From an uncultured Luminiphilus sp. (GTDB taxonomy: Bacteria > Pseudomonadota > Gammaproteobacteria > Pseudomonadales > Halieaceae), in contig CALKNZ010000001.1 of assembly GCA_938091995.1 (NCBI GenBank), positions 32,533 to 96,532 of the forward strand: a stretch of DNA of 64,000 bases. Direction: 5' to 3'. Shown one piece after another: positions 49,764 to 59,447 of this stretch. The notes beneath the pieces were generated by a model that saw nothing but the letters and a program-made list of their open reading frames with translations, did not search any database and was not told the origin of the DNA. Each line of letters opens with the position of its first letter. The stretch's first letter is position 1. The position numbers and the translations under genes were made by a program.

Positions 49764-52352
49764 TTAGAAGCTGTACTGCACTTCTACGCCAGCACGTCGC
49801 TGTGTGCCAGGGCTCACAAAACCGCCGCCAAACTCGGGGGCTAAAATCACCTCCGCGACAAACTGCTCATCGGTCAGGTTACGTGCGAAGGCCATAATGC
49901 TCCACTTCTCGCCGCGTAGACCGACACGCAGATTTGCCAGGCCGTATCCATCGACCTGTGTGCCACCTTGACCTGTCTCTGGATCCTGTCCGTAGTTCGC
50001 AGGTGGTCCGCCAAAGAGTGTCGCTGGAACCACATCGTCTTGCACGGTGTGGTACCAAGTGTCGCCTTGGTACGAATACTCAAGTCGGCTGAACAGCTCG
50101 AATCGACCCAATGGCAACGAGTACTGAATCGCCGCATTTGCCGTGAATTCGGGGTTGTTCGGTACGTCGTTGCCTGCTGTATAGGGCCTCAATGCGTTGA
50201 CATCGATCTCGCCGTCGACCATTGAGTAGCCTGCATCAAATCGCAGGTTATCGGTGATCGCCCAAGCCGCGCTAAGTTCAAAGCCTTGTAACGTTACTTC
50301 ATCAATGTTCTCAGCTGTTCGTAGCAAGCCGAAGGGGCCCACGAAGAACTCGAAGAACTGCATGTCGTCGACCTCGGTATGGAATACCGCTCCGTTCAGC
50401 TGCAAGTTTCCGTCCAGAAGTCCGGAGCGGAAGCCTAATTCGAAAGAGCTTGAGGTTTCCTCCCTAATAAGATCGGGCGGTGCTATTAAGGCGCCGCCGT
50501 TCTCAACGAGGTAGAAGTTGACGATTTGGCTCGCGCCGCTATTGTTGAAGCCACCCGCTTTAAAGCCCACGCCCCAACTGGTGTATAGGGTAGTGGCATC
50601 GGTAGCGTCCCAGGTCAGGCTGACTTTAGGCTGCAGTTGGTCAAAGGTTTCACTGTTACCCGGAATGCTGGAGCTCACCGTAAAGTCGTCGAAGTTTACG
50701 AAGCCGGGGTTCAGTGGTGAACCGCTCAGGGGTTGACCGTTTAAAGTACATTGCCCACCGCAGTAGTCGATATAGTTTGATAGAGCGCCATCTGCCGGTG
50801 AGGGCACGTTATTGGTGACATCCCGTTCTTCACGGTCGTAACGTAGTGCCACAGATAATTCCATGGCTTCGGTTAGGTCGTAGCTGATCGATCCGAAGGC
50901 TGCCATAACCGTTGTATCGAAGGTGTCATTCACCATTGCATCAGTGAACTGGTTGTAGATGGTGGTGGGTACATTGCTGGCAGGATTAGGCCAGTTCGAG
51001 CCATCATCTCGCAGTTGTGATACTGCCTGATACCGCTCGATATCGAGGTAATACAAACCGGCTTGCCAGCGCAATCGCTGATCCGAGTTGGATGTCAGCT
51101 GCACCTGAAAGCTCATGTCTTCTTGAAAACGCTCCTGGTATTGATAGCCGTCACAGGTAGTGGGGCTATAGGGTGGCAACACTTGTGCGCCAGGGGCTGA
51201 GCCAAAAATAAAGGTTGGGGCTGGCAGGGCGGTTACGCCGCCAGGTACCGATGGTGTGTATGAGGGGGTCAATGCATCTAGGGAATTGATACACGCCTCT
51301 GTGCCACCATAGAAGCCGAAAGCCCCGGATGTACCGTCTGCGATAAAGGTATCTTCAGTATCACTGTAGAAGCCCCAGGCAGTCAGTGTTGCCCAGTCCA
51401 TGTCCCAATCTGCCTTTACTGAAAACTCAAGAACGTCTTGCTCGTTAACCGGTCTCACGTTTCCTGCAAAGACAAATTCGTGGGTGTTGACGTTTTGATA
51501 AAAGGACTCAACTCCCGGGGTACCGAAGCCCAGAAATGGCGGTAACTCAAAGGCAGCGTTGAATGTAATGGCAGCGGCTTCTGACTTGCCGTAACGCAGC
51601 TTGGTGTCTATGGATAAATTATCTGTAGGGTCAAAGACCAATCGCCCCTGGACCGAGTAATTCTCAGCATCGTCAACGACGTTGTCATCGAGGAATGAGT
51701 TTCTGTAGAAACCATCTGTGCTTCGATAGTCAGCGGTCAAACGACCCGCTACCTTCTCACCCAGTGGTCCAGCAACGGTGGCAAGACCGGTGTAGGTGCT
51801 GTCTTCAGCCATACTGATACGTACATCGCCCTCGAACTCTTGAGAAGGGCGCTTCGTCGACATGATAATGGCGCCTGCAGCGGCTGAGCGACCGTACAAA
51901 GCACCTTGGGGCCCCTTGAGAATTTCAATTTGCTCAAGGTCTGCATATTCCCGGTTAAAGGCGTAGGTGTTGATGTAGAGAATGCCGTCAATAATGAGCG
52001 CAAAGTTGGTCTCTGCATCTCGCGCCCCGTTAATACCCCGAATCGACACTGAGGAATCACCGGTCTCGACCGTATTAACAAAGCTCACGCCGGGCGTCTG
52101 GGAAATAAAGTCCTCGGCACGCTGAATGCCCATGTCATTGATCTGTCCGGCGGTAAAAGCGGTCACCGTACTGGGTACGTCCTGCAGTGATTCACTTCGT
52201 GCTCGAGCAGTAACGACCACTTCCTCGAGTTGGGCGTGGGCAAAATTGGGTAACGCAAGGCCTCCACCGACGGTTGTCAGCGCGGCAAGCGCAATCGATA
52301 GGTTGGTTTTTACTGTTGCGGGTCTTTTCTGTAATGGACTTTTCATATCCAC
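49764..52352 (-). CDS. TonB-dependent outer membrane receptor
   Basis: Signal peptide; EEVVVTARARSESLQDVPSTVTAFT plug; LKGPQGALYGRSAAAGAI; C-terminal GVEVQYSF. Confidence 0.93.
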   Translation of the reverse strand: MDMKSPLQKRPATVKTNLSIALAALTTVGGGLALPNFAHAQLEEVVVTARARSESLQDVPSTVTAFTAGQINDMGIQRAEDFISQTPGVSFVNTVETGDSSVSIRGINGARDAETNFALIIDGILYINTYAFNREYADLEQIEILKGPQGALYGRSAAAGAIIMSTKRPSQEFEGDVRISMAEDSTYTGLATVAGPLGEKVAGRLTADYRSTDGFYRNSFLDDNVVDDAENYSVQGRLVFDPTDNLSIDTKLRYGKSEAAAITFNAAFELPPFLGFGTPGVESFYQNVNTHEFVFAGNVRPVNEQDVLEFSVKADWDMDWATLTAWGFYSDTEDTFIADGTSGAFGFYGGTEACINSLDALTPSYTPSVPGGVTALPAPTFIFGSAPGAQVLPPYSPTTCDGYQYQERFQEDMSFQVQLTSNSDQRLRWQAGLYYLDIERYQAVSQLRDDGSNWPNPASNVPTTIYNQFTDAMVNDTFDTTVMAAFGSISYDLTEAMELSVALRYDREERDVTNNVPSPADGALSNYIDYCGGQCTLNGQPLSGSPLNPGFVNFDDFTVSSSIPGNSETFDQLQPKVSLTWDATDATTLYTSWGVGFKAGGFNNSGASQIVNFYLVENGGALIAPPDLIREETSSSFELGFRSGLLDGNLQLNGAVFHTEVDDMQFFEFFVGPFGLLRTAENIDEVTLQGFELSAAWAITDNLRFDAGYSMVDGEIDVNALRPYTAGNDVPNNPEFTANAAIQYSLPLGRFELFSRLEYSYQGDTWYHTVQDDVVPATLFGGPPANYGQDPETGQGGTQVDGYGLANLRVGLRGEKWSIMAFARNLTDEQFVAEVILAPEFGGGFVSPGTQRRAGVEVQYSF

Positions 52353-52444
52353 GGATCCTCCAGTAAGCAGTTGGGAAGTGGCTTTTCTCGATGATTATTC
52401 TCCCGGTAAATACTGCTCTACCGAGTGCTTGGATTACTCTAGCT

Positions 52445-52474
52445 AATATAGCCCTGAAACATTTGTACGTACAA
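52445..52474 (-). promoter_or_regulatory. Putative sigma70 promoter of the TonB receptor
   Basis: Minus strand TTGTAC-18 nt-TATATT; the -35 lies within operator site F. Confidence 0.6.
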
Positions 52475-52476
52475 TT
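52461..52476. promoter_or_regulatory. Operator-like palindrome site F
   Basis: ATTTGTACGTACAATT (inner TTGTACGTACAA perfect). Confidence 0.68.
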
Positions 52477-53647
52477 ACGGGATAAGCTCCAATATCGCCG
52501 CACGATGCGCCGGGGTCAAGTCTAAATCGTCAATGATATTCGAGGTATTTTCACCGACCTTGGCCAGTTTGGCGTTAATTTCAGCGGGTTCGCGCTGAAA
52601 TTTAAGGGGATTACCAATGTGATCATTGCCTTGCTCGTCTTGCCAACGCATCTCCCGGGCTATGACATGGTCTGCTGACCAAGCTTCGTTGAGGTCCAGT
52701 ACTGGGTTCCAGCAAATATCGCGGCCCTCAAACCACAGTTCCCACTGTTTCAACGTTTTGGTGCGGAATGTGGCGCGCAAAAAACCAATGGCGGGTTCAT
52801 GACCGGAACCCGCGGGTCCTGCGACCGGTTGAATGAAGTCGGGACGCTCCAGCCCCTCAAACAGTGCCTTGACAAATTTGAGCTCACCGCCGCCCAAAGC
52901 CAGAAACCGGTCGTCGGCGGTCCTGTAGATATTCAGCATGGCGCCGCCGCCATGACTGCGCTCTGCAAGCTGATTGGGCGCATGTTTGCCAGCAAAGACG
53001 GGGCCTATTATGTTGGGTGATGCCGCCAGCACAGACTCGTGCATGCTGACATCGAGATAATCGCCTTCACCTGTCGTTTCGCGTCGTAACAGGGCCATGA
53101 GAATACCTGACAGTGCGGCCCAAGAAGAGAGCATGTCTGATATGGCGACACCAATAATTGCGGGGCCACTGTTCCCTTCGGGGGAACAGGACAAGCTCAA
53201 TACCCCTGAAGCCGCAACGGTCGCAGTGTCGTGGGCTGGTTTGTCACGCCATGGCCCTGATTGACCGAAAGCCGAAATAGAGCAGTAAACGATCTTTGGA
53301 TTGAGCGCTTTTACCGCGTCAGGCCCAAATCCTAATCGACTAATCACCCCTGGGCGAAACGCTTCAACAAGAACATCGGCGCTTTTTATCAGTTCGGTGA
53401 GTGCCGCTTTCCCAGATTCAGATTTTAAATCAAGGGCAATACTCTCTTTGCCTCGCTGAGTGTTTCGAAACATGACTGTTTCCCCACCTTGCTGCCATGG
53501 GAAGGCCTGGCCTGATCGGGTGGGCTCGGGCGCCTTGGGGTTTTCAACTTTAATTACCCGCGCGCCATGATCTGCCATCATTTGGGTGGCGGCTGGGCCA
53601 GGTAAAAAGAGCGATAGATCGATAACCGTGATGCCTTCAAGTTTCAT
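52475..53647 (-). CDS. CaiB/BaiF family CoA-transferase
   Basis: LEGITVIDLSLFLPGPAATQMMADHGARVIKVENP; IGVAISDMLSSWAALSGI. Confidence 0.9.
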   Translation of the reverse strand: MKLEGITVIDLSLFLPGPAATQMMADHGARVIKVENPKAPEPTRSGQAFPWQQGGETVMFRNTQRGKESIALDLKSESGKAALTELIKSADVLVEAFRPGVISRLGFGPDAVKALNPKIVYCSISAFGQSGPWRDKPAHDTATVAASGVLSLSCSPEGNSGPAIIGVAISDMLSSWAALSGILMALLRRETTGEGDYLDVSMHESVLAASPNIIGPVFAGKHAPNQLAERSHGGGAMLNIYRTADDRFLALGGGELKFVKALFEGLERPDFIQPVAGPAGSGHEPAIGFLRATFRTKTLKQWELWFEGRDICWNPVLDLNEAWSADHVIAREMRWQDEQGNDHIGNPLKFQREPAEINAKLAKVGENTSNIIDDLDLTPAHRAAILELIP

Positions 53648-53656
53648 CGGCGAGGC

Positions 53657-54850
53657 TCAGTTGGTGATGCCGTCGGCTGATAGCGCGCCTAGGGCGGTGG
53701 CGTCGAGGCCGAGCAGATCGCCCAGAATTTCAGCATTGTGTGCTCCTATCTCAGCCCCTGGCCAGTCTGTCCTGCCCGGAGTTTCTGAAAGTTTGGGCGC
53801 AATAGCTGGAATTTTTAAGGGACTACCGTTGACGTCTACCGATTCAAACATGCCCCGAGCAATGTAATGGGGGTCTGTCATCATATCTTCCACGCTGTAG
53901 ATGGGTCCCACGGGAACTCTCACTGATTCCAGGCGGTCGATAATATCTTTCGAGGTGTTTGCGCCACACCAGTCGGCTAAGGCTTGATCAATGGCTTCCT
54001 GGTGAACCACTCTGCCTTGGTTATGTTCCATGGCGGGATCATTTGCCATGTCTTCGCGACCCGCCTCTTTCATGAGTCGCTTAAATATTGAATCGCCGTT
54101 GCCACCAATCACAACGTGCTTACCGTCTGAGCAAAGATACGTATTGGTCGGAACAATCCCAGTGATGGTCGTTCCTGATGGCTCTCGAACCACACCGGCC
54201 CCGTCGTATTCTGGGACGATACCCTCCAAAAGATTAAAGACGGCCTCGTATAGGGCTACATCAACAACCTGTCCCTCGCCCGATTTGTGGCGTTGTATGA
54301 CCGCAAGTAAAACGCCCAGCGCGGCGTGAATAGCGGCGGCGGTATCGCCCAGTGAAATATTGGGGCGTACGGGCGCTTTACCCGGCTCCCCATTGATGTA
54401 TCTAAAACCACCATAGCCCTCGGTGACTGAGGCATAGCCTGGCTTCGCTGAAAACGGACCGGTCTGCCCGTAGCCGGAGATTCGTGCGTAAATAATCCCT
54501 GGATTGACGGCTTTGACCTTCTCTGGACCCAGCCCCCACTCTTCCATGGCACCGGGTCGAAAGTTCTCTACGACAATATCGGCTTTACAGAGCAAATCGA
54601 AAGCTAATTCCTGCCCTCGCTCAGACTTCAGGTCTAGGGTGACACTTTTCTTGTTGCGCGCTAAAGAGTGGTACCACAGAGACATGCCGTCGCGAACTTC
54701 CCGCCACTGACGAATGGGATCGCCGGTGGGGGGTTCTACTTTGATCACTTCTGCCCCAAAGTAACCCAAAATTGTGCCTGCAAAGGGCCCTGCTAGCAGT
54801 TGACCCATTTCGACAACACGTAAACCCTCGAGTGGACGTTCACCGGTCAT
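53657..54850 (-). CDS. CaiB/BaiF family CoA-transferase
   Basis: LEGLRVVEMGQLLAGPFAGTILGYFGAEVIKVEPPTGDPIRQWR; NISLGDTAAAIHAALGVL. Confidence 0.9.
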   Translation of the reverse strand: MTGERPLEGLRVVEMGQLLAGPFAGTILGYFGAEVIKVEPPTGDPIRQWREVRDGMSLWYHSLARNKKSVTLDLKSERGQELAFDLLCKADIVVENFRPGAMEEWGLGPEKVKAVNPGIIYARISGYGQTGPFSAKPGYASVTEGYGGFRYINGEPGKAPVRPNISLGDTAAAIHAALGVLLAVIQRHKSGEGQVVDVALYEAVFNLLEGIVPEYDGAGVVREPSGTTITGIVPTNTYLCSDGKHVVIGGNGDSIFKRLMKEAGREDMANDPAMEHNQGRVVHQEAIDQALADWCGANTSKDIIDRLESVRVPVGPIYSVEDMMTDPHYIARGMFESVDVNGSPLKIPAIAPKLSETPGRTDWPGAEIGAHNAEILGDLLGLDATALGALSADGITN

Positions 54851-55086
54851 AGTTTGTTCCTCAGTGGATGGGCAAAACCTAATAAAGGCTCTGCTTGGAT
54901 CTCATTGGCTCGTGCAGATGTTACCGAGTGCCCAGAGTATACGCCTGTCGGTTGTGGCTGGTTCTCGGACGCGATGTAAACATACTACTGACTTTGAGCC
55001 AAAGCTCAGTAAAGAGGCGCTATGCGGTCGCTATGGAGGTAGGCTTAGTGATGAGATAATGGTGCCCTAGGATCTCTGAGCTACCT

Positions 55087-55752
55087 ATGAAACTACATGC
55101 CGATCTAACACGCCGTGCCGTTGTTAACAGTCTTGATCTCGATTGGGTGGCATCTCCCATGGCGGGTGTTTATCGGCGAATGCTGGACCGTGATGGCGAT
55201 GAAATAGCGCGGGCAACGAGTATCGTACGCTACGAGCCCCAGTCTTTTTTTTCATCCCATACTCACAGTGGTGGTGAGGAATTTCTTGTGCTGGAGGGAG
55301 TATTCTCGGATGAGAACGGCGATTACAGCGCGGGGACCTACATTCGAAATCCAGTGGGCTCAACCCATACCCCGTTTTCCAAAGCCGGAGGTACCATTTT
55401 CGTAAAGCTCCAGCAGTTCCATAGCCTCGATCAGCAGCGAGTCTGTATCGACACAAAGGTAGCAGCTTGGCGTGACGGTTTGGTCAGCGGCACTAAAGTA
55501 CTGCCTTTGCACCGCTACCGGGACGAGGTTGTATCGCTGATCCGCTGCGAACCAGGGGTTACGTTACCTGAGACCTTCTATCCCGGGGGTGAAGAAATAC
55601 TGGTTCTTGAAGGGGAGCTCGATGATGATGCGGGTTGTGACAAGACCCACAAGAAGGGTACGTGGATTAGAAACCCGCCGGGCAGCCGGCAACGATACCG
55701 TAGCGAGCGTGGCTGCTTGCTCTATAGGAAGACGGGCCATTTGGCGCGCTGA
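55087..55752 (+). CDS. Bicupin protein (ChrR-like cupin)
   Basis: Two cupin motifs: SSHTHSGGEEFLVLEGVFSDENGDY and ETFYPGGEEILVLEGELDDDAG. Confidence 0.8.
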   Translation: MKLHADLTRRAVVNSLDLDWVASPMAGVYRRMLDRDGDEIARATSIVRYEPQSFFSSHTHSGGEEFLVLEGVFSDENGDYSAGTYIRNPVGSTHTPFSKAGGTIFVKLQQFHSLDQQRVCIDTKVAAWRDGLVSGTKVLPLHRYRDEVVSLIRCEPGVTLPETFYPGGEEILVLEGELDDDAGCDKTHKKGTWIRNPPGSRQRYRSERGCLLYRKTGHLAR

Positions 55753-56119
55753 CAGCCGACAGTTTTCTGGCACATCAAGCCGCAGCAAGCGCCCGGTGCG
55801 TCCCACTAGCTGTTTGCAAAGGAAATAGCCTATGCTTGGCAAGCCACGCAACCGATGATTTGTTGGCATCACCGCATTATCGGGCCATGGCAATTGATAT
55901 CCTCAGCCAGGGCACGACGGAAGGTTGAGGCTTCACCTAGGCCTAGCGGACTGCGGTCTTATTGTTGCGCCAACTGTGTTTGTAGCAGGGGGCTTTGCCA
56001 CAGTTCAGTGGTCCAGAGGGTCGGCGATCGATAAAGCAATGCCGAACAAAGACGCCGTCATTCGATCATCGCAACGCCTAACGGTTGAGAACCTTGCTCT
56101 CGGGCACTAACGGAGTGTT

Positions 56120-57091
56120 ATGAATACATTGGTAACTGCTATACCAGATCTTGCAAACGAGCTGCCGCCCGATGCAGAGGCTGTACCTAAGTGGCTAGAG
56201 CATGCCCTTCAAGTACCCAGAGAAGAGGGGTGGGTGGATTCCGGTGGATGCGCTATTCATTATTTCCGCTGGGGTGATCCAAAGAACCCCAGTCTATTGC
56301 TAATGCACGGGTTTCTGGCTCATGCGCGATGTTTTGCTTTCATCGCGCCTTTCCTGGCCGAAAATTACCATGTTGTTGCGTTTGACCTGTCGGGCATGGG
56401 TGATTCCGGGGTGCGGGAATGTTATCCCGATGCGGTTCGTGCGGCGGAAGTTGAGGACGTGGCTCGCGCTACTGGCATGTTTGATCATGAGGTAAAGCCT
56501 GTTGTAATCGCTCACTCTTACGGAGGCCACGTAGCAACGACCGCCATGACAGCAGGTAGTCATAGCCTGTTTGGTGGGTTGATTATTTGCGATTTAATGG
56601 TGTTACGCGCGGAACGTCTCAGGGCGCATTTTGGCAAAAGTAAGCCGCTGCCCTCAGATCCAAACCGCCCCAATCGGATTTATCCCGATTACGAGACGGC
56701 CAAGGGGCGCTTTGTCTTATCGCCTAAACAGGTGGTCAACGTTCCCAGTTTGTTTGACTACATGGCGTACCATTCTCTAAGACAAGTAGAAGGCGGTTGG
56801 ACTTGGAAGTTTGACCCCAGCGTATTTCAAAGTGACTTTGGTCAAGAAGAGCGCATTTTTAGTCAGGGTAATATCATCGCGGCAACGCCAGGACGAAAAG
56901 CCGTCATTTATGGTCAGAACAGTGTCTTGTTCGATGATGATTCGGCCGAGTATTTAAGGGAGTGTGGTGCGGTAGAAGTTCCCATGATAAGCATCCCTGG
57001 GGCACGCCATCATCTTATGTTGGACGAACCTATAGCCTTCGTCAGCGCATTGCGCGCCATTTTGGCTTTGTGGGCCTCCCCTTCGAGCTAG
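56120..57091 (+). CDS. Alpha/beta hydrolase
   Basis: LLMHGFLAHARCFAFIAPFL; FDLSGMGDSG; VIAHSYGGHVA nucleophile elbow; GARHHLMLDEP. Confidence 0.88.
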   Translation: MNTLVTAIPDLANELPPDAEAVPKWLEHALQVPREEGWVDSGGCAIHYFRWGDPKNPSLLLMHGFLAHARCFAFIAPFLAENYHVVAFDLSGMGDSGVRECYPDAVRAAEVEDVARATGMFDHEVKPVVIAHSYGGHVATTAMTAGSHSLFGGLIICDLMVLRAERLRAHFGKSKPLPSDPNRPNRIYPDYETAKGRFVLSPKQVVNVPSLFDYMAYHSLRQVEGGWTWKFDPSVFQSDFGQEERIFSQGNIIAATPGRKAVIYGQNSVLFDDDSAEYLRECGAVEVPMISIPGARHHLMLDEPIAFVSALRAILALWASPSS

Positions 57092-57142
57092 GACAACATG
57101 GTAAAGCGTGAACGTTAAAGGGTTAACGGGCTGTGCGTCTGG

Positions 57143-57664
57143 TTATTCCTCGTCGGCCCCGGGGTCGTATCGAATTGCGTTGAGGTACCAAGTTTGCGGA
57201 CCGGAGGGGCTATCTATGACCACTTCGGCATCGACGGGTTTACCCAGCAGTGCCCGACCTAAGGGCGAATCACAGCTAAGCTTTTGGGCGCTAATATCAA
57301 ATTCGTCGGGTCCGACAATACGCCACTGATGTCTCTGACCGTCGGGGTTCTCGAGGGTCACATAGGCGCCAAAATAAGCTTTCTCAGGATTGGTCGGCGC
57401 CGACGTGACAACCGTCAGCTCATCAAGCCGCTTGCGCAAGAAACGAACCCTACTGTCAATTTCGCGAAGGCGTTTCTTGCCGTAAATGTAGTCGCCATTC
57501 TCAGAGCGATCGCCATTTGCTGCAGCCGCCTGTACTGCGGCGGTGACCACTGGGCGCTCTACTTTCCAAAGTTCCTTTAGCTCATCGCGCAGGCATTGCT
57601 CCCCTTCTGGAGTGATGTATGGAGAACCTTTGGGTCTAGGGGGGCGATAGCGGGACAATTGCAA
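57143..57664 (-). CDS. greB: Transcription elongation factor GreB
   Basis: YITPEGEQCLRDELKELWKVERPVVTAAVQAAAANGDRSENGDYIYGKKRLREIDSRVRFLRKRL. Confidence 0.92.
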   Translation of the reverse strand: MQLSRYRPPRPKGSPYITPEGEQCLRDELKELWKVERPVVTAAVQAAAANGDRSENGDYIYGKKRLREIDSRVRFLRKRLDELTVVTSAPTNPEKAYFGAYVTLENPDGQRHQWRIVGPDEFDISAQKLSCDSPLGRALLGKPVDAEVVIDSPSGPQTWYLNAIRYDPGADEE

Positions 57665-57716
57665 ACTCCTTATCTTGAGTTAAACCCTTGCAGGTGCAAC
57701 CAATTTTCATAATGCT

Positions 57717-58589
57717 GTGGCCCTTATTGTGCCATCCTCAGAGCTCGCGATGACTTCTGTATTTTTTATGCGTCTGATCATGCCTTTTATCTTGCTTTAC
57801 GCTTGCGGTGTTGGCGCTGAGAACTGCGTTACTTTAATGGGCGACCCTCGGCAGGGCGGTTTGCTGTGGGGGCAGGTAGCCCCCAATACCTCACTGACTC
57901 TGGGCGATATCTCCATACCGGTCTTGCCCGATGGGCGATTTGTTATTGGTTTAGGGCGAGACGCACCTCGGGAGCAAATTCTAGTAGTGGCAGCAGAGCG
58001 TTTGTGCTCTCAGCCAGTTGTGGCGATGCAGCGCACCTACAACGTTCAACGTATAGAGGGAGTCCCTCAAAAAACCGTGACGCCTCCAGAGGAGGTTCTT
58101 GACCGTATTGCGGAAGAACGTCGTCGCGTTCGTGCGGCTAAGGCTCGGCGAATCGAGCGTCCAGAGCTGTTAACGGCCGTGCAAGCAGGGCTTTCCTGGC
58201 CTGCGACAGGTAGAATTAGCGGAGTATATGGGAGTCAGAGGGTTTATAACGGTACTCCCGGGTCACCCCACTACGGGGTGGATGTAGCAGTGCCCACAGG
58301 GCACCCTGTTGTTGCTCCGGGTCCGGGGGTCATTACCCTCGCCGAGCCGGATCTTTTCTACTCAGGCGGCACAATCATTCTGGACCATGGCTATGGTCTG
58401 TCGTCCTCTTTTTTGCATCTCAGCAAACTGGATGTTGAAGTTGGTCAAGAGGTCAGCCGAGGTGACCTTCTGGGTGAAGTGGGTGCAACCGGGCGTGCGA
58501 CCGGACCACATTTGGATTGGCGAATGACCTGGCTCAATGAACGTATCGATCCTCAACTACTTGTGCCAAAGATGCCCTTACAAGACTGA
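57717..58589 (+). CDS. M23 family metallopeptidase
   Basis: Signal peptide; [58 protein letters not shown]. Confidence 0.9.
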   Translation: MALIVPSSELAMTSVFFMRLIMPFILLYACGVGAENCVTLMGDPRQGGLLWGQVAPNTSLTLGDISIPVLPDGRFVIGLGRDAPREQILVVAAERLCSQPVVAMQRTYNVQRIEGVPQKTVTPPEEVLDRIAEERRRVRAAKARRIERPELLTAVQAGLSWPATGRISGVYGSQRVYNGTPGSPHYGVDVAVPTGHPVVAPGPGVITLAEPDLFYSGGTIILDHGYGLSSSFLHLSKLDVEVGQEVSRGDLLGEVGATGRATGPHLDWRMTWLNERIDPQLLVPKMPLQD

Positions 58590-58665
58590 CCGGTATCAAG
58601 AGGTGCGAATTGCACCGCCATACCCGTATACTTCCCCCCTGAAATTTTTATCGGAGAGCTTTATC

Positions 58666-58851
58666 GTGCTTGATCCCAAATTACTGGAGATTTTAGTCTG
58701 CCCAGTCTCCAAGGCACCCCTAGAATACCAGCCTGACCAACAGGAGCTGGTATGCCGGGCGAGTGGGTTGGCCTACCCAATACGTGATGACATCCCCGTT
58801 ATGCTCGAAAGCGAGGCTCGCGCACTAAGTCTCGAAGAGCGTGAGCGATGA
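58666..58851 (+). CDS. Trm112-like protein (YcaR family)
   Basis: [20 protein letters not shown]...[28 protein letters not shown] start. Confidence 0.88.
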   Translation: MLDPKLLEILVCPVSKAPLEYQPDQQELVCRASGLAYPIRDDIPVMLESEARALSLEERER

Positions 58852-58861
58852 GCGCTGCCCT

Positions 58862-59218
58862 ATGAGCGATACCATTTTTGGCAAAATTACTCGGGGTGAA
58901 ATACCCAGTGAGTTTTTGTATGAAGACGAGCAATGTGTGGTTATTCAAGATATTCACCCACAAGCGCCGACGCACGTTTTAATCATTCCCAGAAAACCGA
59001 TTCCACGCTTAGTCGATGCACAAACGACCGACTCGGAACTGCTCGGCCACCTCTTGCTGGTGGCAGGCAAGGTTGCCAGAGATCTAGGTGTGGGTGACGG
59101 TTTTCGCTTGGTGATTAATAATGGCGTAGATGGTGGCCAAACCGTTTTTCACTTACATCTGCACATACTTGCGGGGCGTACTTTATCCGAGGGAGAGTTG
59201 GCTGGAGGCCTTGCCTGA
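58862..59218 (+). CDS. HIT family protein
   Basis: IFGKITRGEIPSEFLYEDEQCVVIQDIHPQAPTHVLIIPRKPI; GGQTVFHLHLHILAGR. Confidence 0.92.
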   Translation: MSDTIFGKITRGEIPSEFLYEDEQCVVIQDIHPQAPTHVLIIPRKPIPRLVDAQTTDSELLGHLLLVAGKVARDLGVGDGFRLVINNGVDGGQTVFHLHLHILAGRTLSEGELAGGLA

Positions 59219-59447
59219 GCCGGCTGTGCTGTACGCCACGTCGTGTCAGTGGTTGCTTCAAGATTGGCTGGGGCCCGATACTTTTGCGCATGGCTGAAAG
59301 TGCAAATGGCTGAAAGTGGGAATGGCTTCGATAAAGACGGTCGCCACACGGTCGAAGTGATCAAGGTGGGCGCAATGGAGTTTGACATTAACAAGGGCTG
59401 TCTGGGCCCAAGGTATTCATGGCCATGGGGCCAAACGAGAACTTGCA

